A DNA stretch of 13,500 nt from contig CAJNDS010002148.1 of the NCBI GenBank assembly GCA_905221605.1, positions 164,001 through 177,500 on the forward strand, in the 5' to 3' direction. The DNA comes from Symbiodinium natans (lineage: Eukaryota; Sar; Dinophyceae; Suessiales; Symbiodiniaceae). Position numbers and translations under genes: made by a program. Of the stretch, positions 1 through 6,508 are shown piece after piece. The notes below the pieces were generated by a model that worked only from the letters and a program-made list of their open reading frames with translations, did not search any database and was not told the origin of the DNA. Position 1 is the first letter of the stretch. Every line of letters starts with the position of its first letter.

Positions 1-2
1 AC

Positions 3-518
3 AATGTTGCTGCCAACGATAACCGCCTGGAAAGTGCGGGCAGTGGTGGCTACGTTGTGGAGTTGGCCAATGGCGACACCGTCTGGACGCAGAACACTTA
101 CGGCCACAACCAGCGCGGCCTGGGACAGGCTTTCGATGCCTCCTCGGCCAGAGACTGGAGCCGTGCGTGGCATGGCCAGTGCCATGGTCCCGACTACAAG
201 AAGGCTCCTCTTCAGCTCCGGTACTCCTTCAAGGCCGGGGACCATGTCATCACCTCCGTGAAGGTGTGGAATGTCCCGGGAGCGGGGCACCACGCCGGCA
301 AGATCGGAGTCAAGTACTGGACCGGCAGCGCCTGGGAAGATGTCACCAACCAAAGCCCGGAGGGCTTCAGCGACCGCATCGACTCGGAAGAGATGGAAAT
401 CCAGTTCGACCCCGTGACCACGTCGCAGTTCCGCCTGGACTTCTGGGCACACGCGAGCGCCGGCAACCCCACGTGTGTGGGAGCAACGGAGGTCCAGATC
501 ATCGGTTGCAAGGGCTAG
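3..518 (+). CDS. 3' end of a gene with a discoidin (F5/8 type C)-like C-terminal domain
   Basis: The frame is open from the left edge to a TAG at 516-518, giving about 171 residues with the N-terminus outside the window. Composition is protein-like, with balanced residues and GC-rich third positions, unlike the surrounding repeats. Visible features are an early ESAGSGGYVVELANG stretch, alternating hydrophobic strands such as VITSVKVWNV and GKIGVKYWTGSAWEDV, then IQFDPVTTSQFRLDFW and a final EVQIIGC. This order (sugar-fold strands, a 'W' after a short loop, a 'pv..s.fRld' strand and a terminal E-V-x-I-x-G-C) resembles galactose-binding-like F5/8 type C domains, which usually mediate extracellular carbohydrate or lipid binding. 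The family call is by eye and could be another beta-sandwich. The internal ATG at 57 is not favoured as a start because the frame is equally coding-like upstream of it. It is probably the last exon of a neighbouring plus-strand gene. Confidence 0.75.
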   Translation, partial: NVAANDNRLESAGSGGYVVELANGDTVWTQNTYGHNQRGLGQAFDASSARDWSRAWHGQCHGPDYKKAPLQLRYSFKAGDHVITSVKVWNVPGAGHHAGKIGVKYWTGSAWEDVTNQSPEGFSDRIDSEEMEIQFDPVTTSQFRLDFWAHASAGNPTCVGATEVQIIGCKG

Positions 519-581
519 TTCCCAGAGAGCTCTGAACGACCCCTCGACTTAAGGGAATCGACCGCACTCTCAGCTCCTAGT

Positions 582-625
582 CCTAAACCCTAAACCCTAA
601 ACCCTAAACCCTAAACCCTAAACCC
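582..625 (+). repeat. interstitial telomere-like array, CCCTAAA orientation
   Basis: About six tandem CCCTAAA units lie shortly after the stop codon of the discoidin-like gene. The rest of 519-1502 has no supported gene: it is unique sequence plus the microsatellites listed next. No clear polyadenylation signal was seen. Confidence 0.95.
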
Positions 626-765
626 CGTACCTGGTACATTCCCTAGTCGAGGCTTCGGGCAGGGGACACTTGGGGGTCTATGGCCAGCCCTGGCATGTTG
701 ACGATCAGCTCGCATGGGCCAAAAGTTTGTGCAGTGCGGCATGTGCGCCTGGGGTTTGTGACGTG

Positions 766-833
766 TATTATTATTATTATGATTATGATTATGATTATGA
801 TTATTATTACTATTATTATTGTTGTTATTATTA
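766..833 (+). repeat. TTA/GAT trinucleotide-type microsatellite
   Basis: TTA triplets run into four ATTATG hexamers and then TAT/TGT triplets. Long open frames through it on both strands (runs of I, N, Y or D) are translation artefacts. Confidence 0.9.
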
Positions 834-867
834 TATATACACAAGTGGTATACCCATACACACTTTA

Positions 868-942
868 CATATATATATATATATATAGATATATATATAT
901 ATACATATCTATATCTATATCTACATCTATATATAGATATAT
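868..942 (+). repeat. AT-rich (TA)n and ATATCT microsatellite
   Basis: TA dinucleotide runs are interspersed with ATATCT hexamers. The tract is partly self-complementary and could extrude as a cruciform or hairpin. No coding content. Confidence 0.9.
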
Positions 943-1502
943 GCACATGCTCTCCATAGTTCCAACCCCCCATGTAACTATGAAGCTAACATGAGTCATA
1001 CGAGCTCGGCCCCCCCCCCCCTCCACCTCAAAGAAAGGCGGACACAGATGACACGGCTTTTGTCTTCGAAGCTTCAAAGGGCTTGTCTTGGCTGCTGGGT
1101 GTTGTCTTGGGGACATTATGCTAATATCAGGAGTCTCGTCTCTGGCATCCCATGTCCTGCCAGCATCCTGCGACACCTTCCTGTTCCGCTTCGCAAACTT
1201 CAATTTGTCCCACATTACTACAATCCTGACGAGACGAATCCCCCCCCAAAAAACACAACAAGAGACAACAAAAAAGAGCGGGCGCAAGCCCCACATCGGG
1301 AAACCCCTACACCCTCACAAACGCTCGAAAAAAGCCCGAAAACTGCCCCCCCCCCCCCGCTCCGAAGCACCTGTGCTGTTGAGCCGCAGTGGGGGCTTCA
1401 GCGCTCCGACTCGTAGGTTTGTGAACTCCTTGCGTATCTTCTCCCATGTCCGCCTGAGAAAGATTTCCGGGACTCCCCAAAGAAGTGGGGGGTCCCCGGA
1501 GA
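943..1502. other. unique sequence with poly-C tracts, no supported gene
   Basis: This stretch has mixed composition with C-runs near 1009-1022 and 1345-1358 and an A-rich patch near 1250-1330. Two overlapping open frames cross it, but both run through homopolymers and show no recognisable domain. It may be the promoter or 5' UTR region of the gene starting near 1503, which is inference from position only. Confidence 0.5.
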
Positions 1503-1638
1503 ATGTCGCGCTTTTGCCGACTCGGGCTGGTCTGCGCGCTGGTCTGCCACTGGCGCCCGCTGTGCGGGGAGCGCCGGCGGCTCAGAAAGCCCCAAAATCA
1601 CCTGAGAGTTCAGTTTCGGATAGAGGAGGACGTGTTTG
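1503..1638 (+). CDS. candidate first exon with a signal-peptide-like N-terminus
   Basis: An ATG at 1503 opens MSRFCRLGLVCALVCHW, which has a short basic n-region, a hydrophobic core (LGLVCALVC) and then a polar, Arg-rich segment, as expected for a secretory signal. The frame stays open to a TAA at 1659-1661 inside the first CCCTAAA units, so an intron must begin before that. A GC donor at 1639 (TTT G|GC) ends the exon in phase 1. Joined to the acceptor at 1984, it restores a GGC glycine and continues in frame into the first repeat exon. Alternatives are a GT donor at 1632 (phase 0), or the ORF may be fortuitous. A secreted or surface location would suit the Pmp-like repeats downstream, but this exon has no homology support. 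Confidence 0.4.
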
Positions 1639-1664
1639 GCCTTCGTATCCCTAAACCCTAAACT

Positions 1665-1682
1665 CCCCCCCCCCCCCCCCCC
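1665..1682 (+). repeat. poly-C homopolymer (about 18 C)
   Basis: The run directly follows two CCCTAAA units at 1649-1662 and is followed by more C-rich sequence to about 1730. It lies inside the inferred first intron of the repeat gene. Confidence 0.95.
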
Positions 1683-1864
1683 ACGCACCCCGCCCCCCGG
1701 CCCAAAACCCCCCCCCCAAACCCCCGACATCGGGCAGTTCGGACAGGCTTCCAGAGGAGCATCCCGCCGAGACCAAAATCCTTGTCCTCAACCGAAATGG
1801 GTTAGAAACCCCCCCCCCAAGCCTGCAAAAGCCGTCACAAAATTCACTCTAAAGCAAAAGAAAA

Positions 1865-1932
1865 AACCGGTCAAAACCCGCACAAAAACCGGTCAAAACC
1901 CGCACAAAACCCGCACAAAACCCGCACAACCC
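1865..1932 (+). repeat. short tandem repeat, ACCGGTCAAAACCCGCACAA type
   Basis: Two copies of an ACCGGTCAAAACCCGCACAA-type unit are followed by three shorter AACCCGCACA units. The region is A/C-rich and not coding. It sits in the inferred intron before the 1985 exon. Confidence 0.85.
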
Positions 1933-1984
1933 CGGACACAGACCCTATACAATTTCTATCAACCCTGTACTCATGTTGGCGCAG

Positions 1985-2062
1985 GCGTTTCAGACAGACT
2001 CCTGCTTGACACAGCCGACAGCTTCTTGCTCCGCAGCGGTCTCAGAGCTTCGCATGTGGGCG
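1985..2062 (+). CDS. probable Pmp-like repeat exon (78 nt)
   Basis: The acceptor TTGGCGCAG ends at 1984 and the donor GTTGAG starts at 2063, giving exactly 78 nt, the commonest size of the clear repeat exons downstream. In phase 1 it reads G-V-S-D-R-L-L-L-D-T-A-D-S... and ends ...ASHVG(G). It therefore starts with a glycine split by the intron, alternates hydrophobic residues like a beta-helix coil and ends in GG, as the others do. The central VSGG is not conserved. A phase 0 reading is also open and gives a Cys-containing peptide, so the frame is not certain. A TTTAGGG array follows at 2093. Confidence 0.5.
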
Positions 2063-2092
2063 GTTGAGCCCTAGACCTCTTCAGCCTTTGAG

Positions 2093-2146
2093 GGTTTAGG
2101 GTCTAGGGTTTAGGGTTTAGGGTTAGGGTTTGGGGTTTAGGGTTTA
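2093..2146 (+). repeat. interstitial telomere-like array, TTTAGGG orientation
   Basis: Degenerate TTTAGGG units start about 30 nt after the inferred donor at 2063. It is the G-rich 5' part of an intron. Confidence 0.95.
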
Positions 2147-2193
2147 TTAGGCTTTAGAGCTCTACCCCCTTAAGCTCCCTTGAGCCCTGTTAA

Positions 2194-2319
2194 CCCTCAA
2201 CTGCCCTTCCTGTGCCTGAACCCTAAACCCCAAACCCTAAACCTTAAACTCTAAACCCTAAACTTTAAATGCTAAACCCTAAACCCTAAACCCTAAACCC
2301 TCAACAGCCCTTCCTGTGC
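2194..2319 (+). repeat. CCCTAAA array flanked by a 22-bp direct repeat
   Basis: CCCTCAACWGCCCTTCCTGTGC occurs at 2194-2215 and again at 2298-2319 with one mismatch. Between them lies a CCCTAAA array (2218-2300). The second copy is the pyrimidine tract of a likely acceptor, CCTTCCTGTGCAG. The layout looks like an array-bearing insertion with a target-site duplication. Confidence 0.85.
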
Positions 2320-2321
2320 AG

Positions 2322-2403
2322 GGGACCTGCGAGGCCAGCGGCGCGCGGAAGATGCCCGGATCCAGGGTGCATTGGCCAAGGCGCGCCACCAACTTCCCAC
2401 ATT
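2322..2403 (+). CDS. candidate exon between a CCCTAAA and a TTTAGGG array
   Basis: A good acceptor (CCCTTCCTGTGCAG, ending 2321) and a donor-like GTGAGGG (2404) bracket a GC-rich island with a CCCTAAA array on its left and a TTTAGGG array on its right, the arrangement seen around the clear exons. All three forward frames are open to the donor, so the peptide is undecided. The phase 1 reading begins G-D-L-R-G-Q and lacks the VSGG core. An alternative donor at 2367 would keep phase 1. It may be a degenerate repeat exon. Confidence 0.3.
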
Positions 2404-2426
2404 GTGAGGGCTTGGGGTTGTTGAGG

Positions 2427-2538
2427 GTTTAGGTTAGGGTTGAGGGCTTAGGGTTTAGGGTTAGGGTTTAGGGTTTGGGGTTTGGGGTTTAGGGTTTAGG
2501 GTTTAGGGTTTAGGGTTTAGGGTTTAGGGTTTAGGGTT
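2427..2538 (+). repeat. interstitial telomere-like array, TTTAGGG orientation
   Basis: About 15 mostly perfect TTTAGGG units follow the candidate exon at 2322-2403. Confidence 0.97.
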
Positions 2539-2577
2539 GAGTTGAGGAGTTGAGGGGTTCTCCACCCCCCCTTTTAG

Positions 2578-2637
2578 AGGGGGTGTTGAGTGGACTGTTC
2601 TACCTCTGCCTGCCACCACTGCTGGATGGAAAAGGGC
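2578..2637 (+). other. GC-rich island with splice-like borders, coding status unclear
   Basis: CTCCACCCCCCCTTTTAG (ending 2577) is a textbook-looking acceptor and GTAGGTGC (2638) a plausible donor, leaving 60 nt open in two frames. Its array context (G-rich left, C-rich right) is opposite to that of the clear exons, so it may instead be the middle of an intron. Confidence 0.2.
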
Positions 2638-2687
2638 GTAGGTGCATTGAGGCGCCCGCCGTACTTTTAGCGACAAGGTCCTTCGGA

Positions 2688-2768
2688 CCCTAAACCCTAA
2701 ACCCTAAACCTTAAACCCTAAACCCTAAACCCTAAACCCTAAACCCTAAACCCTAAACCCTAAACCCG
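2688..2768 (+). repeat. interstitial telomere-like array, CCCTAAA orientation
   Basis: About 11 CCCTAAA units, nearly perfect. Confidence 0.97.
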
Positions 2769-2788
2769 AAGCCCAACCTTGCATTAGG

Positions 2789-2846
2789 GGGTTTGGGGTT
2801 TGGGGTTCAGGGTTCAGGGTTTTGGGTTTTGGAGTTTGGGGTTTCC
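2789..2846 (+). repeat. degenerate TTTAGGG-type array
   Basis: Variants such as GTTTGGG, GTTCAGGG and GTTTTGGG. It forms a G-rich arm just before the C-rich array at 2858, so the pair can fold back. Confidence 0.8.
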
Positions 2847-2857
2847 GGGCATGAACA

Positions 2858-3016
2858 TGAACCCTCAACCCCAAACCCTGAAGCCCTGAATCCTCACCCT
2901 AAACCCTAAACCCTAAACCCTAAACCCTAAACCCTAAACCCTAAACCCCAAAACGAACCCTAAACCCTAAACCCTAAACCCTCAACCCTCAACCCTAAAC
3001 CCTAAACCCTAAACCC
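2858..3016 (+). repeat. interstitial telomere-like array, CCCTAAA orientation
   Basis: Degenerate at first (CCCTCAA, CCCTGAA), then perfect CCCTAAA units interrupted near 2948-2957. It ends about 40 nt before the acceptor of the exon at 3058. Confidence 0.95.
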
Positions 3017-3057
3017 GAATCCCTGAGTCCTCTAGTCCCAAAGCTACACGGCCGAAG

Positions 3058-3132
3058 GTGCCACCGCCACCTGCTGCTGGACCACAGTCGGCCATCAAGG
3101 TCCCGGTCGGTGGAGTTGGGCCAGTTTCGGGG
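3058..3132 (+). CDS. probable repeat exon (75 nt, phase 1-1)
   Basis: The acceptor GGCCGAAG ends at 3057 and the donor GTTTAGG begins at 3133, at the first unit of a TTTAGGG array. The phase 1 reading begins G-A-T-A-T-C-C-W and ends W-A-S-F-G(G), keeping the shared G|GT GCC start and the G|GT end that rebuilds a GG pair. The central VSGG motif is absent, so this would be a divergent unit. The context is a C-rich array on the left and a G-rich array on the right, as for the clear exons. Another frame is open but gives only a Pro-rich peptide. Confidence 0.45.
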
Positions 3133-3210
3133 GTTTAGGGTTTAGGGTTTAGGGTTTAGGGTTTAGGGTTCAGGGTTTAGGGTTTAGGGTTCGGGTTTAG
3201 GGTTTAGGGA
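3133..3210 (+). repeat. interstitial telomere-like array, TTTAGGG orientation
   Basis: The array begins at the inferred donor itself (G|GTTTAGG), so the telomere unit supplies the GT of the splice site. Confidence 0.95.
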
Positions 3211-3334
3211 TAGTTCAGAATGTCCTTTTGGTGTAAGGGTGCCCTAGACCCTGAACCGAAAACCACAAATCCCAATCTTCAACCCCAGAGCCAAGTTTCA
3301 GGGACCGCCCAGAACCACCCGAACCCTCAGGATC

Positions 3335-3490
3335 CTAATCCCTAAACCCCAAACCCCAAAACCCTAAACCCTAAACCCCAAACCCCTAAACCCTAAACCC
3401 TAAACCCTAAACCCTAAAAACCCTAACTTTAAACCCTAAACCCTCAACCCTTAACCCCAAACCCCAAACTCTAAAAACTCTAAACCCCTG
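3335..3490 (+). repeat. interstitial telomere-like array, CCCTAAA orientation, degenerate
   Basis: CCCTAAA mixed with CCCCAAA, CCCTCAA and CTCTAAA variants. Confidence 0.93.
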
Positions 3491-3552
3491 CACATACCCC
3501 AAACCCGATACCCGCAACTTCTAAAAGGAGAATATGAGGAAGGGGTCTTTTC

Positions 3553-3594
3553 CATGCCCACTTAATTTCTTGAAAGGTGTATGCCCAAGGGGTA
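3553..3594 (-). repeat. dispersed repeat, inverted copy of 8861-8899
   Basis: The segment runs from CATGCCC to TATGCCCAAGGGGTA. The reverse complement of 8861-8899 begins CATGCCC, ends TATGCCCAAGGGGTA and has a similar middle (CTTCTTTTAAGGG against TTTCTTGAAAGGTG). The partner copy lies inside the foldback element of the 8741-9378 intron, so this is probably a relic of the same family. Confidence 0.7.
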
Positions 3595-3616
3595 CGCTGA
3601 ATACTGCTTAGGCTAA

Positions 3617-3671
3617 AACCCTACACCCTAAACCCTCTACCCTAAACCCTAAACCCTAAACCCTAAACCCT
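3617..3671 (+). repeat. interstitial telomere-like array, CCCTAAA orientation
   Basis: About seven units, the first ones variant (CCCTACA, CCCTCTA). Confidence 0.93.
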
Positions 3672-4008
3672 TAGGCCTTAACCCTAAAGCTCTTGAGTCT
3701 AAGTCTAAGGTTGGAACCATAGGCCCTTTGTATGGCCCCTTACACGTTTATTTTATTTTATTTTTTATCGGGATCCGAAGAACCTTACCCCTAAACCCTA
3801 CACCCTAAACCCTTATCTCTGACCTCAAGGGCTATGTATGGGGCTTCAGGGACCCAATGCCCCTGAACCTGAAACCCTACACCCTAAGCCCCAGAACTTA
3901 AACCAAGGGAGTTCGTCATGTTGGGGAGGTTTGAAAGTATATATTCCTAACACAGACTCACGGCCATCAAGTAAGGACTCCGATTGAAGAATGAGAAGCA
4001 CACAGCTC
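3672..4008. other. non-repetitive spacer, no supported gene
   Basis: The stretch contains an AT-rich TTTATTTTATTTTATTTTTT-like run near 3749-3767 and a short CCCTAAA-type block at 3783-3812. No open frame of interest and no splice-bounded island was recognised on either strand. Confidence 0.5.
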
Positions 4009-4136
4009 TTAAACCCCTTAACCCCCTAAACCCCTGAACCCTTGAACCCTAAACCCCAAACCCCTGAACCCTGAACCTTGCATCTCAGAACCCTGCAACC
4101 CTAAGCCCTTGAACCCTTCAACCCTAAGCCCCAAAC
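4009..4136 (+). repeat. degenerate CCCTAAA-type array
   Basis: Units vary among CCCTTAA, CCCTGAA, CCTTGAA and CCCCAAA. The apparent reverse-strand ORF with G-L-G-F-R-V-type repeats is the translation of this array. Confidence 0.85.
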
Positions 4137-4248
4137 CCTTCTCCCCACTCCACTGGTTCGTCGTGGAGAATGATGGAAGGAAGTATGCCCCAATTATCCT
4201 TAAAGAGTATGAAGATAGTGTAGATGTGGTACCTTTCCCCACATGCAG

Positions 4249-4327
4249 GTCGGCCTACCCAGCTGCGCCGGCGGAGTTTTGGAACTCGCTGGTAGCTACG
4301 AGGCTTATCGGGGCTCGGGAGTTCGGG
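4249..4327 (+). CDS. candidate exon in a unique island between telomere-like arrays
   Basis: GTACCTTTCCCCACATGCAG is a strong-looking acceptor ending at 4248. After it, two frames are open. The phase 0 frame reads V-G-L-P-S-C-A-G-G-V-L-E-L-A-G-S-Y, whose AGG-VLEL-AGSYEA part recalls the SGG-NLTI-NGAYA core of the clear repeat exons. The phase 2 frame joins an upstream open frame from 4109 that includes HWFVVENDGRKYAPIILKEY. No donor fits cleanly: GTAGCT at about 4290 or a GT in the following TTTAGGG array are options. The 3' end is therefore approximate and the coding status uncertain. Confidence 0.3.
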
Positions 4328-4333
4328 ATTCGG

Positions 4334-4427
4334 GGTTTAGGGGTTAGGGTTAGGGTTTAGGGTTAGGTTTAGGGTTTAGGGTTTAGGGTTTAGGGTTTAG
4401 GGTTTAGGGGTTAGGGGTTAGGGTTTT
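4334..4427 (+). repeat. interstitial telomere-like array, TTTAGGG orientation
   Basis: About 12 units with occasional GGGG expansions, right after the candidate exon at 4249. Confidence 0.95.
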
Positions 4428-4600
4428 TGGCTTCTAATTCCTGAGCCTTGAGCCCTGAGCCTGTCCCCCCCTCGCAAGAGTTGTCGCAGGGTTTTCGGCA
4501 CGGGACGTGTGCCGTGTCACGGTTGTTCTAAACTTGCATCTCTTTGCGGTTAACCTTCTTGAAGGGGGATTCCATGACAGAAGTTTCTACTCTCCCAGCC

Positions 4601-4957
4601 AGCAGCCCCTGAGGCTAAGACAACCCTTAAAAAACCCGTAAACCCATACAGCCCCCTTATATTCCCTAAAGCCCTGAAACCTCTAGGGTTTAGGGGCTGG
4701 GGGATTGAGGGGTTTAGGGATTTAGGGTTTTCGGAGTTTAGTGTTTGAGCGGTTTCCGGGGTTTAGAACCCTAAAACCTTCAAGCCCTCACTCCCAAACC
4801 CTGACGCTAGGCCCGGACTCCCTTAACCCCTCAACCCCTCAACCCCTCAACCCTAAAAAGCCCTAAACCCTAAACCCTAAACACCAAACTCCAAACCCCA
4901 AACCCCAAACCCAAACCCTAAACCCTAAACCCTAAACCCTGAAAGCAGCCCCTGAGG
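4601..4957 (+). repeat. array-bearing segment flanked by a 14-bp direct repeat
   Basis: AGCAGCCCCTGAGG occurs at 4601-4614 and again at 4944-4957. The first copy follows a pyrimidine-rich acceptor-like tract (TTTCTACTCTCCCAGCC). The second is the acceptor junction of the exon at 4946. In between lie a degenerate G-rich array (4684-4766) and a C-rich array (4846-4941) in inverted orientation. The pattern is that of an insertion with a target-site duplication at an intron-exon border. Confidence 0.85.
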
Positions 4958-5014
4958 TGGTCGAGGCAGTGACCATCGAGGGCCCGTGCCAGGTCATGGG
5001 AAGCCATGGCCCCG
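4946..5014 (+). CDS. probable repeat exon (phase 1-1)
   Basis: Acceptors GAAAG (4945) or GCAG (4948) lead into the same frame, reading A-A-P-E-V-V-E-A-V-T-I-E-G-P-C-Q-V-M-G-S. The V-T-I-E core followed by a small-residue turn and C matches the D-A-T-I-E-A-T-G-C segment of the exon at 6918. Donor G|GTTGGT at 5015 keeps phase 1; GTAGGG at 5021 is an equally in-phase alternative. The exon is preceded by CCCTAAA and followed by TTTAGGG sequence. It probably encodes one beta-helix coil. Confidence 0.5.
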
Positions 5015-5020
5015 GTTGGT

Positions 5021-5525
5021 GTAGGGTTTAGGGTTTAGGGTCTGGGGTTTAGGGTTTAGGGTTTCAGGGTTTCAGGGTTTCAGGGTTTCAGGGTTTAGGG
5101 TTCTAGGGTTCTAGGGTTCTAGGGTTCTAGGGTTAGGTTTAGGGTTTAAGGGTTTACGGGTTTAAGGGTTTCAGGGTTTAAGGGTTTTAGGGTTTCAGGG
5201 TTTTTGGGTTTAGGGTTCTCGGGTTAGGTTGTAGGGTTTTAGGGTTTAGGGTTTCGGGTATATATAGGGGCTTAGGGTTTTAGGATTTCGGGTTTAGGGT
5301 TTTGGGTTTAGGGTTTCAGGTTTTAGGGTTTAGGGTTTCGGGTTTCAGGGATGTAGGGTTGAGGGTTTCAGGGATGTAGGGTTGAGGGTTTCAGGGTTTT
5401 AGGGTTTAGGGTTTCAGGGTTTTAGCGATGTAGGGTGTTCGGGTTTAGGGTTTCAGGGATGGGTTTAGGGTTGTAGGGTTTTAGGGTTTCAGGGATGTAG
5501 GGTTTTAGGTTTTTTGGGCTTTAGG
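5021..5525 (+). repeat. long variant-rich TTTAGGG-type block (about 500 bp)
   Basis: Runs of distinct variants follow one another: TTTCAGGG (near 5065-5095), TTCTAGGG (5100-5135), TTTAAGGG (5147-5180) and GATGTAGGGTTGAGGG/TTTCAGGGATGTAGGG longer units (5340-5500). The clustering of identical variants points to local duplication of mutated units. Confidence 0.93.
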
Positions 5526-5609
5526 GCTTCAGGAGCCCTGAAGTGGCTCTTCCAAAATCTCTTGGAACAGACCTTCGGAATCTTTGATTTTCTGCTTCCA
5601 AGCGTGCCT

Positions 5610-5692
5610 GAGCCCTAAACCCTAAACTCTAAACCCTGAACCCTAAACCCTAAACCCTAAACCCTAAACCCTAAACCCTAAACCCTAAACCC
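5610..5692 (+). repeat. interstitial telomere-like array, CCCTAAA orientation
   Basis: About 11 units running directly into the acceptor CCCAG of the exon at 5695. The only other unique sequence in this intron is the 5526-5609 spacer, in which I see nothing. Confidence 0.97.
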
Positions 5693-5694
5693 AG

Positions 5695-5787
5695 GCGCCG
5701 AGCTGAACTTGCTGGCCCCGGTGCGATTCCGGGGGAACGCCAGCTTCTTCGGCCGGCTGACGGTGAAAGCCATCAAGGCTCTGCGGG
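5695..5787 (+). CDS. Pmp-like beta-helix repeat exon
   Basis: Acceptor AACCCAG ends at 5694 and phase 1 gives G-A-E-L-N-L-L-A-P-V-R-F-R-G-N-A-S-F-F-G. The F-R-G-N-A-S-F-F-G segment is the classic F-x-G-N-x-A-x-x-G pattern of Pmp-type repeats. Two ends are possible. GTTTAGG at 5788 is phase 1 and lies at the start of the next telomere array. GTGAAAG at 5763 is phase 0 and would join in frame to the exon at 6083, which is open from its acceptor only in phase 0; the second therefore makes the better protein. The listed end is the longer option. Confidence 0.65.
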
Positions 5788-6064
5788 GTTTAGGATTTAG
5801 GATTTAGGGTTTAGGGTTAAGGGTTTAGGGTTCAGGGTTCAGGGTTTAGGGTTCTTAAGGGAGGGGGGATCATGGGGCTAGGTACCCAGGGAGCCTTAAC
5901 AAACCTTAGGGAAGCTTAGGGAGCCTTGGGGAGTAGTATTAGGGAACCTTGGGTTACATACCCCCCCTTGAACCCCCCTCCCTTAAGAACCCTAAGCCCT
6001 CAACCCTGAACCCTCAACCCTCAACCCTAAACCCTAAACCCTAAACCCTAAACCCTAAATCCTA
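5788..6064 (+). repeat. foldback intron body: TTTAGGG arm, 23-bp perfect inverted repeat, CCCTAAA arm
   Basis: A TTTAGGG array (5788-5850) runs into TTAAGGGAGGGGGG. After a spacer of AGGGAGCCTTA-like direct repeats comes CCCCCCTCCCTTAA and a CCCTAAA array (5987-6064). The segment 5846-5868 is perfectly complementary to 5973-5995, and the arrays extend the pairing imperfectly. Nearly the whole intron can fold into one hairpin. Confidence 0.92.
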
Positions 6065-6082
6065 AGAACTCTCTCTCTAAAG

Positions 6083-6202
6083 GCTGTCTGGGACGAGTAT
6101 GATGCGACGCTGGACAGCCCCTGTATCTTCATCAATGGCAGCCTTCGCCTGCACCCAGCTGCCAAGCTTCGCTTCGAGGACTGCCGCAACGGCCAGAAGC
6201 AG
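6083..6202 (+). CDS. Pmp-like beta-helix repeat exon
   Basis: After CTCTCTCTAAAG (acceptor 6082), phase 0 reads A-V-W-D-E-Y-D-A-T-L-D-S-P-C-I-F-I-N-G-S, then L-R-L-H-P-A-A-K-L-R-F-E-D-C-R-N-G-Q. The F-x-D-C-x-N-G motif is typical of Pmp-like repeats, and third positions are strongly GC-biased. The 3' border is ambiguous. CAG|GAG at 6203 would be a GA donor leading in frame to GAG GAG AAC at 6406, with AGGAG at both ends of the intron. A GT donor at 6211 (GTTCAGG) is phase 2 and breaks the next frame. A GA-AG intron is therefore suggested but not proven. Confidence 0.75.
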
Positions 6203-6206
6203 GAGT

Positions 6207-6288
6207 CAGGGTTCAGGGTTTAGGGTTTAGGGTTTAGGGTTTAGGGTTTAGGGTTTAGGGTTTAGGGTTTAGGGTTTAGGGTTTAGGG
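6207..6288 (+). repeat. interstitial telomere-like array, TTTAGGG orientation
   Basis: About 11 units right after the exon at 6083. Unlike most introns here, this one (to 6405) has no C-rich array before its acceptor. Confidence 0.97.
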
Positions 6289-6405
6289 TACCTTTGTCAA
6301 GGGACTGAAAGGGACCTTTGTAATGACCTCAGGGGTTCTTTAGGGGGTAGCTTAGGGGCTAGTTTGGTTTTAATGTAGGGGCAATATTATAAGCTCCCCT
6401 TGAAG

Positions 6406-6508
6406 GAGGAGAACGCCCGTGGGGGTGGGCTCAGCATCGAGGGGGATGCCGAGCTCCTCGGGGGAAGCTTGCACTTCAGCCGCTGCCAAGCTCCTTACTG
6501 GGAATCAG
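6406..6508 (+). CDS. Pmp-like repeat exon containing an uninterrupted GGG junction
   Basis: Acceptor CCCCTTGAAG ends at 6405. The frame reads E-E-N-A-R-G-G-G-L-S-I-E-G-D-A-E-L-L-G-G, then S-L-H-F-S-R-C-Q-A. N-A-x-G-G-G-L-x-I-x-G followed by L-x-F-x-x-C-x-A is an excellent match to the Pmp-type repeat grammar. The donor TCAG|GTACCC at 6509 is phase 1 and joins in frame to the acceptor at 6655, giving the continuous motif C-Q-A-P-Y-W-E-S-A-S-K-A-R-G-D-G across the splice. This is the most confident exon pair of the gene. Confidence 0.85.

Noticed and set aside
611-973. Asn/Ile/Tyr-rich ORFs on both strands
   Set aside because: Translation of trinucleotide and TA microsatellites.
1088-1654. A 188-residue forward ORF with basic and Pro-rich composition
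   Set aside because: It runs through A-rich and poly-C tracts, has no recognisable domain and overlaps the signal-peptide-like ORF in another frame. It cannot be excluded without transcripts.
4018-4242. Reverse-strand ORF with G-L-G-F-R-V repeats
   Set aside because: Translation of the degenerate CCCTAAA-type array at 4009-4136.
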